Assembly: GCF_900111885.1 (NCBI RefSeq)
Contig: NZ_FOKG01000031.1
Span: 1 to 56,026, forward strand
DNA from: Amycolatopsis marina
Lineage (GTDB): Bacteria > Actinomycetota > Actinomycetes > Mycobacteriales > Pseudonocardiaceae
Direction of reading: 5' to 3'
Length of the DNA: 56,026 nt
Below, piece after piece: positions 7,798-17,485 of this stretch (position 1 is its first letter; each line of letters begins with the position of its first letter). A program made the translations under genes and the position numbers. The notes beneath the pieces are model-generated. The model was not told where the DNA came from. It ran no database searches and saw only the letters and a list, made by a program, of their open reading frames with translations.

Positions 7798-8130
7798 TCA
7801 ATTGCCCATCATCCCGCCCATGCCCTTCTCGCCCATACGGCCCATGTCACCCATGTCGTCCATGTTGGACATCATCTGTTCCATCATCGGTCGCATCTGT
7901 TCGTGCATCTGCTCGGCGGACTCGCGCATGTCGGGTGGCATGGTCTCCAGCATCCGCTGCATGCTCTGGTCCATCTGCTGCATCCGCGCAGTGTCTGAAT
8001 CGGACCCGTCCTCGACTGGGGGCGCGTCCGGTGCTGTCGTGTCGGCGGCTGCGAGGCCCGCCCCAGTAGCTCCGGCGCCGATGGCGAGGGTGGCAAGTAG
8101 GCCCCACCGCAGCGATGTCTTCGTCTGCAC
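7798..8130 (-). CDS. Secreted methionine-rich protein (copper-binding-like), 110 aa
   Basis: A signal peptide (MQTKTSLRWGLLATLAIGAGATGAGLAAA) is followed by an acidic linker. The mature part has about 18 Met in the last 60 residues, arranged as MQQMDQSMQRMLETMPP, MRPMMEQMMSN and MGRMGEKGMGGMMGN. Met motifs of this kind bind Cu(I) outside the cytoplasm in known copper proteins. No catalytic motif is seen. A second Met-rich secreted protein with a different scaffold lies at 18963-19253. It sits downstream of an Lgt-like gene with 214 bases between. Function as a periplasmic copper buffer is inferred. Confidence 0.75.
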   Translation of the reverse strand: MQTKTSLRWGLLATLAIGAGATGAGLAAADTTAPDAPPVEDGSDSDTARMQQMDQSMQRMLETMPPDMRESAEQMHEQMRPMMEQMMSNMDDMGDMGRMGEKGMGGMMGN

Positions 8131-8344
8131 TGTTTCTCACTCCTCGGGTTGTGTTCACTCTGACAACCCCGACGCTAGACCGTGGTTGTGAAGATCCCAT
8201 GAACGTCCGGAGTGCATTGCAGAAGGCAGTCGCACGAGGAATCTACGTGGCGGAGGGAACGCGGTGGACTGAAACTGGTCACCGGATGACTCGTCCTCGG
8301 CCAGGACACTGGTTGAATACATCACTTTGGCCCTGCCGGGAAAG

Positions 8345-9667
8345 TCAGAGCAACCCGGACACCCCGACGACACCCACGAGTACGAGTCCACTGGCAACCA
8401 TCGTCACCGTGCGTCCTCGTGAGGTGCGGGACTCGGTACGAAACGGGAACAGTAGTTGCCGGCAGAAGGTGTACGCGGCGAGTGAGCCAACGAAGATCGC
8501 TCCGGGGAGCGGCGGTGGGGCCGCCAGAACCAGAGCCAGGCTAACGACACCGATCGCCAGCGCCGCTGTGGCTTCCAGGAGTTGAACGGGGCAGCGGCGG
8601 ATGGCGAGTCGGCGGTCCGACGACCGCAAGCCCCACCGTGAGCTGGTCGGGCGGCCCGCACAGCATCCGGTGAGGAAGCATCCTGGCCTTCCGAGCGCCA
8701 TGCCGAAGAACACCCCTGGTGTGGTGACGTCCAGTAGTGTGCCCGGCGGTAGTCGCAGCAGCGCCGCCCCGAGTGCGATCACACCGAGGGCGACGACGAG
8801 GAATCCTTGAATGCACGCGCCGGCGGTCAGGAACGTGCGAGGATGCCTGCGATGCAGGACGAGGTACCACACCTTCCCGCCCACAAATCCCAGCAGGCAG
8901 CCGACCAGCGACACCGCGAGCACGGCCGCGACGTTGATGCCTACCCGGGCCGCGAGCAGAGCTTGGAGTGCGATCGCCACCACGGCGCCCAGCCCGACGA
9001 GCAGGGGCCACGCCGCCAGCCGTACAGCTGGCCCCTGAGCCAGCTGCCCGAACACGGTCTTGGTAGTAATGACCCGGCGGGACAGGCCGGTGACCGCTGG
9101 TGTCGCACCGGGTCGCGTGACGGGGCTTGCGGTCACTCTCCACTCCCCCGCGTTGATTCCCGAAACACGGGTGGTGAGGGCAACGGGGCCAGTGCCCGCT
9201 GCGAGCCCGTCGACCCGTTCGGTCTGCTCAAAACGATCGCGAGCGTCGTCGGTGCCCTCGGCACCGACGCGAGTTCCGACGAAGCGAACGGTCATCGAGT
9301 ATGGCTCTCCGGCCGTGGGGGCACGCCACGTGTACGTCGCGGCCAGTCCTTGGGGTTCGGCCGCGACGACTGTGGTGGGCGCGCACCCGTGACTTCCGCG
9401 CTGTTCTTCGTCCACCCGCAGCGTGGCAGGTCGTGCTGACGTGGCATTGCCGCGCGCGCTACGAGCCGCTGTCGAGGACTCGCGCACCGCGAGCGGCACA
9501 GCTCTGGTGCTGCCCGCCCGCTGCTGCTGCTGGCGAGCGAGTGCCACCGGCACCCCACTCGAACTCTGCCGCCGATCGAGTGGGTTCCCGGCCGACTTCG
9601 GTGCCCCCGTCGCCGCCGTGGGCCCTGAGCGTTTACCGGCCTTCTTCTTGCGTGGCTTATTGCTCAC
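8345..9667 (-). CDS. Lgt-family-like membrane protein with N-terminal extracytoplasmic-type domain
   Basis: The product is about 440 residues. The N-terminus is low-complexity and basic (SNKPRKKKAGKRS). A beta-rich domain (about 100-200, GLAATYTWRAPTAGEPYSMTV) resembles an Ig-like module. The C-terminal part is a multi-pass membrane domain of the Lgt superfamily, with ALGRPGCFLTGCCAGRP and CPVQLLEA. The catalytic His and Asn-Glu residues of true Lgt are not evident, and three Cys cluster at GCFLTGCC. GTG 9667 is chosen because the palindromic box at 9703-9721 lies upstream and would be coding with longer starts. Prolipoprotein transfer is doubtful; metal or thiol chemistry is possible. Confidence 0.7.
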   Translation of the reverse strand: MSNKPRKKKAGKRSGPTAATGAPKSAGNPLDRRQSSSGVPVALARQQQQRAGSTRAVPLAVRESSTAARSARGNATSARPATLRVDEEQRGSHGCAPTTVVAAEPQGLAATYTWRAPTAGEPYSMTVRFVGTRVGAEGTDDARDRFEQTERVDGLAAGTGPVALTTRVSGINAGEWRVTASPVTRPGATPAVTGLSRRVITTKTVFGQLAQGPAVRLAAWPLLVGLGAVVAIALQALLAARVGINVAAVLAVSLVGCLLGFVGGKVWYLVLHRRHPRTFLTAGACIQGFLVVALGVIALGAALLRLPPGTLLDVTTPGVFFGMALGRPGCFLTGCCAGRPTSSRWGLRSSDRRLAIRRCPVQLLEATAALAIGVVSLALVLAAPPPLPGAIFVGSLAAYTFCRQLLFPFRTESRTSRGRTVTMVASGLVLVGVVGVSGLL

Positions 9668-9702
9668 GTCCGCCAACCTTCCCGCCGCGTATCTCGAGCG
9701 GT

Positions 9703-9721
9703 CTACTATCGCAGATAGTAG
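9703..9721. promoter_or_regulatory. BlaI/CopY-like operator box, perfect palindrome
   Basis: CTACTATC-GCA-GATAGTAG is an exact 8+8 inverted repeat and the best example of CTACTA-N7-TAGTAG in the window. It lies 36 bases upstream of the GTG start of the Lgt-like gene. Confidence 0.75.
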
Positions 9722-10343
9722 CAAGGTGGCGAACGTCGCCTACGAATCTCGATAGTACTAGCTGGTCTCGATACGGCTTCCGCGTCAGGCACGGTGATTC
9801 GTGGGCAGCCGATGGCAGTCGGTGCCACCTCGGCGTGTCGACGTGATGCCGATGATCGTCAGGACATTGTGGAATCCACCTCCGGTGTCAGCACGAGGTT
9901 GACGACCAGTGCCCTTCAACTCCTCCGGCGATCCAGACTCAGATCGGCACGCCATGGTGAGATTTCGGTGCTCGGTTCGCACGACTGACCCCTTGCTGTT
10001 GGAGTGCGCGGTCAGATGAACCGGATCAGTTGACAATGAGCCCCGCTCAAGTCAACTCAGCGCACAAGGGTTTCCGTGTTCCACGTGCAGTCGAGGCGCT
10101 GCCCGCCGCGTCGCGACTACCCGTCTTTCCCGGCGACGTCGGCGGTGAGGAACGCGTACGCAAGCTCTTGATCGATCATCACCCCGGCGGTGAGCCCTTC
10201 TCAGTGGTGTGGCAACTCGGCGGCCACCACCGGCAAGCGCGAACAGACACGTGTTGGGGCGCAGGCCTGCGACCGAGGCGGCATTGACGAGTACCGGACA
10301 GGACAAACGAAACGACGGGCACCAGACGACCACGTCTCCCAAA

Positions 10344-10362
10344 CTCCTAAGTTGTATAGTAG
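10344..10362. promoter_or_regulatory. BlaI/CopY-like operator box upstream of small Met/Cys membrane genes
   Basis: CTCCTA-N7-TAGTAG has one mismatch to the consensus and lies 40 bases before ATG 10403. Confidence 0.55.
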
Positions 10363-10402
10363 AGTGATCGGCGGGAACCGACTCCCAGCGTATGGAGGAA
10401 GC

Positions 10403-10603
10403 ATGGACTCACTGCTGTACACCGTTGCCATCTTGGCTTGTCCGGTAGGGATGGGCGCGATGATGTGGATGATGATGCGCGGTCAGGGCAAGAGCACCGG
10501 TAGCGGACAGCCTGAGCAAGCGCAGCAGGTGCAGCAGCTACGCTCCGAAATCGACGAGCTTAAGGCGGAGCGCGAGTCTCGACGTGCGGAAGGAACTCGC
10601 TGA
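10403..10603 (+). CDS. Small Met/Cys membrane protein with coiled-coil tail (copy 1)
   Basis: This 66-residue protein has one membrane helix containing ACPVGMGAMMWMMMRG, rich in Met with one Cys, followed by a Gln-rich linker and an amphipathic heptad helix (QVQQLRSEIDELKAERE). ATG 10403 has a GGAGG ribosome-binding site at 10394. A clear paralogue on the other strand (12119-12301) has ACPIGMGVMMWMMMRG and the same tail. I recognise no named family. The Cys/Met-lined helix next to copper genes suggests Cu(I) binding within the membrane; this is inference. Confidence 0.75.
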   Translation: MDSLLYTVAILACPVGMGAMMWMMMRGQGKSTGSGQPEQAQQVQQLRSEIDELKAERESRRAEGTR

Positions 10604-10604
10604 C

Positions 10605-10838
10605 ATGCCTACCTGGTTCTCTGCGTTCGTCGCAGTCGCCGCGATTACAGCCGTCTACTTCTTCTGCATCCGTCCGATGCGGAAGGGGAACTGCGCGATG
10701 ATGCCTGGTTCCAAGCAGGACACCGACCTCGATCGACAGATTGCGGACCTGCAGGAAGAACTTCGGGTGCTGCGTGCGGAGGACTCGCTGGAGTCAGGGC
10801 GGCTTCCCCGGCGACCAGCGCCACCCACTGAGGGATAG
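10605..10838 (+). CDS. Small membrane protein with Cys/Met segment and coiled coil
   Basis: The 77-residue protein starts MPTWFSAFVAVAAITAVYFF, one membrane helix, then CIRPMRKGNCAMMPGSK with two Cys and three Met, then a heptad helix (IADLQEELRVLRAED). ATG 10605 follows the previous stop by one base, so the two genes are coupled. Its plan parallels that of the upstream protein: membrane helix, Cys/Met patch, coiled coil. The two could pair through their coiled coils. No family is recognised. Confidence 0.7.
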   Translation: MPTWFSAFVAVAAITAVYFFCIRPMRKGNCAMMPGSKQDTDLDRQIADLQEELRVLRAEDSLESGRLPRRPAPPTEG

Positions 10839-10867
10839 TCTCGCACTGCTGTTGGAAGGTAAAGCCC

Positions 10868-11173
10868 ATGACCGGCTCGAACGTTCGGGCGTCGGACGCT
10901 GACCGGGAGCAGGCAGTCGCCCTGCTACAGGGGGAAGTCGGCACCGGGCGGTTGACCCTGGACGAGTTCTCCGAGCGCTCAGCCGCCGCCTACCAAGCAC
11001 GTACTGTCGGCGATCTCGCGACCTTGACCAGCGATCTCCCGCATACCGATCCGGCCGCGTCGCCGACTAATCGTCATGCTTACTCCCATGGGCTCATGTC
11101 GCTCGCGCTGCTTCTGGGTATCGCGTTGCTCGCCTTCGCCGGTCCACTCGCGGCGGCCGCCACGTGTCACTGA
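10868..11173 (+). CDS. DUF1707 (SHOCT-like) membrane protein
   Basis: The 101-residue protein starts with the DUF1707 module (RASDADREQAVALLQGEVGTGRLTLDEFSERSAAAYQART), a short helical domain common in actinobacterial membrane proteins. One hydrophobic C-terminal helix (about 75-98) ends in ATCH. It follows the small membrane genes with a 29-base gap and probably shares their transcript. The domain is thought to act in protein oligomerisation; a specific role is not known. Confidence 0.8.
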   Translation: MTGSNVRASDADREQAVALLQGEVGTGRLTLDEFSERSAAAYQARTVGDLATLTSDLPHTDPAASPTNRHAYSHGLMSLALLLGIALLAFAGPLAAAATCH

Positions 11174-11651
11174 GAGTGGATCTCGTTTGGCCAGGCGTCG
11201 TCTCGCTGGCAACGGCTGCATGAAGCATGAGGGCGGCCAGGAAGTGGCTGGATGGCGCCTCGGGTAGCAAAAGGGTCCGCAACGACAATTTACCTCTCTG
11301 GCCATGATCTGGGTCCGGATCAACCAGGATCCAGACCGGACACCCCGGGGTACGCACTTGGAGTGGCTCTGCGCGAGCACTGAACTTTGGTCATCTCGGT
11401 AGGTGCCTACTGCGCTCTGAGTTGGTTGTGGACCTCGGGATCCTTTCGGCAGCTGGCCTCCGCGAACGAGCCGAGGGAAGATGCAACGCCACCATCATCT
11501 ACCTCGCCGACCGACGGCTCCGACGCCCTGTTCGTCCGAAAGGGCTCGACGAGTACCCGAGGCGAAACCGGCCTGGGGTATCGGAACACACGTCGTTCCG
11601 CCAAAATGTAGGACGATCGTCAGGGACTTGTATATCCGAGTGGTGTGCGTG
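11174..11651. other. 478-base gap between convergent units, no gene seen
   Basis: Open frames on both strands are short, lack ribosome-binding sites and show no known domain. No strong terminator hairpin or operator dyad was recognised. Confidence 0.45.
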
Positions 11652-12074
11652 TCATCCAGTCTCGGAATCGGCATCTGGGTCGGTGTCGAGTATCCAGCAG
11701 ACACCGGCTCGGTCGTGCGCGGTCGGCTCGCCATCTCTGGCATATGCGAGTAGGGACTCGAGGTGACTTTCCAGAGCGATCAGCTCGGCGATGTGCCCTC
11801 GTACTCCGTCCAATCGCGCATGCAGAATCTCACGTACGTGACGGCAGGGGGTATCACCGCGATCGTGGATCGCAAGGATCTGGCGCACTTCGCGGAGAGA
11901 CAGGCCGGCGGCCTGGCCTCGGCGGATGAACGACAGGCGTTCAGCCACGTGGGGACCGTAGTCCCGGTAGCCGTTGGGTTTCCGGTCTGGATCGGGTAAC
12001 AGGCCAGCCTGCTCGTAGAAGCGAACCGTCTTGGCTGTCGTGCCGCTGCGGGCGGCGAGTTCACCGATCTTCAT
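11652..12074 (-). CDS. MerR-family heavy-metal-responsive regulator (copy 2)
   Basis: The 140-residue MerR regulator starts MKIGELAARSGTTAKTVRFY and carries Cys77, His79 and a C-terminal GVCWIL with Cys126. These positions match the first MerR protein at 240-680, to which it is closely similar throughout. It is the last gene of the minus-strand copA unit (copA, zinc-finger ORF, small Met/Cys protein, merR). The copA promoter holds a TTCCA-N6-TGGAA dyad, the expected target. By analogy with CueR-copA pairs it should activate copA in response to Cu(I). Confidence 0.87.
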   Translation of the reverse strand: MKIGELAARSGTTAKTVRFYEQAGLLPDPDRKPNGYRDYGPHVAERLSFIRRGQAAGLSLREVRQILAIHDRGDTPCRHVREILHARLDGVRGHIAELIALESHLESLLAYARDGEPTAHDRAGVCWILDTDPDADSETG

Positions 12075-12118
12075 TGATACCTCCCTTCCTCTTCCAGGTG
12101 CTGTGAACGTTTCCGTCC

Positions 12119-12301
12119 TCAGCCGTCTTGCCTGGCCCGCAACTCATCGACCTCGGCGTGCAACTGCGCGAGCTCCTTCTGCTGCTGTTTCGACTGGCCC
12201 GGCTTCGGCTGCCCCGATCCGCGCATCATCATCCACATCATCACCCCCATACCGATGGGGCAGGCCAACACGAGTAGGCCGAAGAGAAGTGTTTCGGACA
12301 T
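12119..12301 (-). CDS. Small Met/Cys membrane protein with coiled-coil tail (copy 2)
   Basis: The 60-residue protein MSETLLFGLLVLACPIGMG is a paralogue of the protein at 10403-10603. It shares the membrane segment ending MMWMMMRG and the tail LAQLHAEVDELRARQ. ATG 12301 is preferred over upstream in-frame starts because the paralogue begins at the equivalent point. It lies between the zinc-finger ORF and merR2 in the copA transcription unit, which makes a copper-related role likely. Confidence 0.75.
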   Translation of the reverse strand: MSETLLFGLLVLACPIGMGVMMWMMMRGSGQPKPGQSKQQQKELAQLHAEVDELRARQDG

Positions 12302-12545
12302 CGGTATCACCTTTCGTCGTAGCACCATACGAGTGCTGTCAGGTCACTGTTTCCGCTGCCATCAGCGGTGCGGTCCGGCTTGCTCGGGAACAATGGAGGC
12401 CAGATCAACCCCTGCCTCCTTGGCACGTTGAAGCAGACGCATGACCGGCAGTAGTTCGGTAATCTCTCGTTTGCAGCTGGTGCAGTCCTCCACATGCTGG
12501 ATAAACCGCAGGTGGTCGAGCGGATCCAGTGTGCCAATCAGGTAG

Positions 12546-14831
<2,286 letters not shown>

Positions 14832-14872
14832 ACCCCACCTCCGGTCACTCGTCTCGAGCACCATGGTGAACC

Positions 14873-14888
14873 TTCCAGTGCGGTGGAA
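14873..14888 (-). promoter_or_regulatory. MerR/CueR-type promoter of copA
   Basis: Read on the minus strand, a TTGACA -35 element (14894-14889) overlaps TTCCA-N6-TGGAA, with wider flanks ACATTCC and GGAAGGT. A dyad set between -35 and -10 is the standard layout of CueR-regulated promoters with elongated spacers. The same 16-base pattern precedes merR1 at 211. Confidence 0.7.
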
Positions 14889-15063
14889 TGTCAAGTCCTC
14901 GGACCGCGGGACAGGGCATACCCGAACCACACCCCCGGCAGACGGCGAAACGGTTCCTGCGCGCGGCGGCGCGACTGGAGTTGCTGCAACACGCATCGGC
15001 AACTTGTCGGATGCAACCGACGGTCGGACCGACGGAAGAACAGCGGACTACGTTCTCGTGCGG

Positions 15064-15789
15064 TCAGAGCGGCGCGGGTAGCGGCTTTGTACCCCGTTCC
15101 GTGAGCATCGCGGTCATCGCCTCGATCTCGGCGGTCTGCGCGGTGAGCATCTTCTCAGCGAGGTTGCGTACCTCACCCATTTCGGCTTTGTCCAGGGCCG
15201 CACGCATCATGGGCCCACCACCCTGGTGGTGCCGGATCATCAACTGCAGGAAGTAGACGTCCAGCTCTGCCCCGGACAGCGAACGCAACCGGGCCAGCTC
15301 CTTGGTCGTCGCCATGCCGGGCATCGGCCTACCCGCATCATCTGGCGTCGCCTGGGCATGGCCGGCGTGTCCGGCGTCGCTCATCCATCCCATATGCTCG
15401 CCACTCGGCAGCGACGCCCGGGACCACAATCCGAGCCACCCCTGCATCCGCCCGACCTGCTCGGTCTGACCACTCTCGATATCGAAAGCCAGTTGCCGGA
15501 TTGCCGGATCGGAGCTGTGATCGCGAACCCAGCTCGCCATCGTGACACCCTGCAGGTGATGCACGGTCATGTCCTGGGCGAACCCGACATCCACGGCGTT
15601 CGGCGTTTCCGCTGAGCCATCGTCCTGGGCGTCGGCGAGGAGGAGACCGCCCGTGGCACCCAACAACGCGGCGGCCAGCAACGCTCCCGCCGCCAGGAGA
15701 GCGGTCAGCCATCGTGGATGCCGTGCACCAGTGGGAGGCTCAACCGAAGGGGACTCCTCGCCGGGTGCGGACTGTTTGTCCTGCATCAC
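15064..15789 (-). CDS. DUF305 (CopM-like) membrane-anchored protein
   Basis: The 241-residue protein has one N-terminal membrane helix (about 27-52) and an extracytoplasmic DUF305 domain. It shows the paired motifs FAQDMTVHHLQGVTMA and LQLMIRHHQGGGPMM, where Met and His residues form the ferritin-like four-helix bundle's metal site. A Met/His-rich insert (SGEHMGWMSDAGHAGHAQ) lies between the halves. DUF305 proteins are tied to copper tolerance in cyanobacteria (CopM). The start is GTG 15789 or the adjacent ATG 15786; either way it overlaps the DUF3105 stop, so the two are coupled. Confidence 0.88.
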   Translation of the reverse strand: MMQDKQSAPGEESPSVEPPTGARHPRWLTALLAAGALLAAALLGATGGLLLADAQDDGSAETPNAVDVGFAQDMTVHHLQGVTMASWVRDHSSDPAIRQLAFDIESGQTEQVGRMQGWLGLWSRASLPSGEHMGWMSDAGHAGHAQATPDDAGRPMPGMATTKELARLRSLSGAELDVYFLQLMIRHHQGGGPMMRAALDKAEMGEVRNLAEKMLTAQTAEIEAMTAMLTERGTKPLPAPL

Positions 15790-16532
15790 TTCTGTCCCTC
15801 ACTGTTCATTGGTAACGCGCCGGGGCCCGGCGGCGTGGGGTCGAACGGAGGCGGGTTGTCGCGATCGAACCGGCCCGGGCCCAACTCCGAGCACGTGGCA
15901 CCCACTTCTGGATGAGTGAAGCGGTTGGCGCGCAGGGCCTTGATGAACTGATCGACACGTGGATCCTGAGCGTTGTCGAGCTTGAGCTGGTGACCCCAGG
16001 ACTGCAGGGATATCGGCGTGTCCAGCGTGGGCACCGGCGACATCAGCAGGTAGTTCTCCCCCTCCACCTTGGCGCGCAACGCGTCGAGCGCTGCGCCGGT
16101 GACCTTGTCGGGGTGGTAGGCGATCCAGACCGCGCCGTGTTCCAGGGAGTGCACGACGTTCTCGACCCGGATGGCTTCGTCGTAGACCACGCCGTCGCAT
16201 GCCGCCCAGGACTGGTCGTGTGGTCCTCCGAACGGCGGAACCACGTCGTAGGCAACGCGCTGCTGCGCTGACACGTGGTTGGCGCCCTGGTAGTCCTGTA
16301 CCACCACACCGGGAATCTGTGTCGAAGGATCGTTGTTCTCCGCGGATGGCGCGAACGGCTCCAGTGCGGCCTCCAGTTCCCGGTTGTCGGCTGCGCGGAC
16401 GTACATATAGCCGAACACCACACCGGCGAGCACGACGACGGCGGTCACTGCCGCGATCATGCCCCATGGTTTTGGCCGACTCGCTGCGACCACGGGGCCG
16501 CCGCGACTGCGCTTCTTGGTTCCTCGTCCCAC
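15786..16532 (-). CDS. DUF3105 membrane-anchored protein
   Basis: The 248-residue protein has one N-terminal membrane anchor (about 20-45) and a DUF3105 domain. The signature stretches are NHVSAQQRVAYDVVPPFGGPH, split by a conserved Trp-Cys, then VENVVHSLEHGAVWIAYHP. The conserved His and Cys residues suggest metal or redox chemistry. GTG 16532 is chosen for its GGAGG site and because upstream sequence contains the operator. It precedes and overlaps the DUF305 gene, a common actinobacterial pairing. The role of DUF3105 is unknown. Confidence 0.85.
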   Translation of the reverse strand: MGRGTKKRSRGGPVVAASRPKPWGMIAAVTAVVVLAGVVFGYMYVRAADNRELEAALEPFAPSAENNDPSTQIPGVVVQDYQGANHVSAQQRVAYDVVPPFGGPHDQSWAACDGVVYDEAIRVENVVHSLEHGAVWIAYHPDKVTGAALDALRAKVEGENYLLMSPVPTLDTPISLQSWGHQLKLDNAQDPRVDQFIKALRANRFTHPEVGATCSELGPGRFDRDNPPPFDPTPPGPGALPMNSEGQK

Positions 16533-16557
16533 ACCACACCTCCGAATGTCGCCTAAG

Positions 16558-16576
16558 CTACTACGTAGACTAGTTG
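16558..16576. promoter_or_regulatory. BlaI/CopY-like operator box in a divergent promoter
   Basis: CTACTA-N7-TAGTTG has one mismatch to the consensus. It lies 26 bases before the DUF3105 start on one side and 100 bases before the SHOCT protein on the other, so it could control both units. Confidence 0.6.
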
Positions 16577-16675
16577 GCGACTTTCGTAGGAGGCACCGCC
16601 GGGTTGTGTGACGGGAGGCGACATCGACCGGCGGCACTTACGATGGGTCTTAGGCCGACTGACGGAGAGGCGGTG

Positions 16676-16921
16676 GTGGCCTTGATGGACGGCATGATGG
16701 GCGGCATGGGCTGGTGGATGGTGCTCTGGGGGCTGGTCGGACTGGCGGTGCTCGTGCTCGTGGTGCTGGCTATTGTCCGACTGATCCGCTCGGACTCCAG
16801 CCGTGCCGGTACCCCGGTAGGCGAGGATCCAGCTCAACTCGAGCTGCGGCGGCGTTACGCCACGGGGCAGATTGATCAGGAGGAGTACCTGCGACGGCTC
16901 GACGATCTTCGACGACCGTGA
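16676..16921 (+). CDS. SHOCT-domain small membrane protein, Met-rich N-terminus
   Basis: The 81-residue protein starts with a Met-rich patch (MDGMMGGMGWWMVLWG) leading into one membrane helix, then a linker, then a C-terminal SHOCT motif (LRRRYATGQIDQEEYLRRLDDL). GTG 16676 follows GGAGAGG by about nine bases; ATG 16685 is the alternative. A broken relative with the same plan remains at 52699-52892. The SHOCT motif is a short oligomerisation module. It starts a plus-strand unit with blaI1. Copper binding by the Met patch is inferred. Confidence 0.78.
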   Translation: MALMDGMMGGMGWWMVLWGLVGLAVLVLVVLAIVRLIRSDSSRAGTPVGEDPAQLELRRRYATGQIDQEEYLRRLDDLRRP

Positions 16922-16998
16922 ACGCGGCACCGTCCGCCGGACCGGCAACAACCCGATCTACACTCGTTAGGGTTGAGTACGCGGATGGACGGAGAGGG

Positions 16999-17370
16999 AT
17001 GCGGCAGTTCGGTGAACTCGAAGCCGCCATCATGGACGTGATGTGGGCCAGCGAGAGACCAGTCCCGGTCCGGGAGGTGGTCGAGGCGCTACATCCTACT
17101 CGGGCTCCCGCCTACACCACGATCCAGACGGTGATGGACATTCTGCACCGCAAAGGCTGGCTGGCTCGGGAGAAGGCCGGTCGCGCCTACGAATATTGGC
17201 CACTGGCATCCCGCGAGGAATACTCCGCCCGGCTCATCGACGACGTCCTCGCCGCAGCACCCGATCGCACCGCGGTTCTGGCCCGCTTCTTCTCCGAGAT
17301 GGACCCTGACGAGGCGGCCCAGCTCCGCCAAGTCCTGGGCAAGGCCAAGCGGAAACCCCGTACCTCGTAA
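16999..17370 (+). CDS. BlaI/MecI/CopY-family transcriptional repressor (copy 1)
   Basis: This is a 123-residue winged-helix repressor: MRQFGELEAAIMDVMWASER, recognition helix AYTTIQTVMDILHRKGW, then a dimerisation region containing EEYSARLIDDVL. ATG 16999 has GGAGAGGG just upstream; the in-frame upstream part would run through the promoter. No M56 protease gene follows it, unlike copies 2 and 4. A weak CTACAC half-site lies at about 16967. It is closest in sequence to copy 2 (23611-23982). Repressors of this family bind short dyads and are inactivated by M56 proteases (BlaI) or Cu(I) (CopY). The CopY CxCx4CxC site is absent. Confidence 0.9.
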   Translation: MRQFGELEAAIMDVMWASERPVPVREVVEALHPTRAPAYTTIQTVMDILHRKGWLAREKAGRAYEYWPLASREEYSARLIDDVLAAAPDRTAVLARFFSEMDPDEAAQLRQVLGKAKRKPRTS

Positions 17371-17485
17371 TCGTCGCCGCGGTCCGGCTCGGCTAGCCAG
17401 CCCTTGCGCTCATCGTCGGCCTGCCCGTACTGAAACGGACGTCAGATCGGGGATTGGTTGGCGCAGGAGCGGGTACGTCGAAAGC

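Larger units (their letters stand above)
9668..10402. other. 735-base gap with two operator boxes and no convincing gene
   Basis: The region carries boxes at 9703-9721 and 10344-10362 and a partial TAGTACTAG at about 9748. Short open frames of 62-85 codons exist on both strands, but none shows a recognisable domain or a good ribosome-binding site. The centre may be decayed DNA. Confidence 0.5.

Noticed and set aside
7798..8130. Bacteriocin or toxin precursor
   Set aside because: The Met-rich mature part with a normal signal peptide and the copper neighbourhood fit a metal-binding protein; no leader cleavage motif or modification enzymes are nearby.
16999..17370. True CopY-type copper repressor
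   Set aside because: No CxCx4CxC zinc/copper site is present in any of the four BlaI-family proteins; direct copper sensing is not supported.
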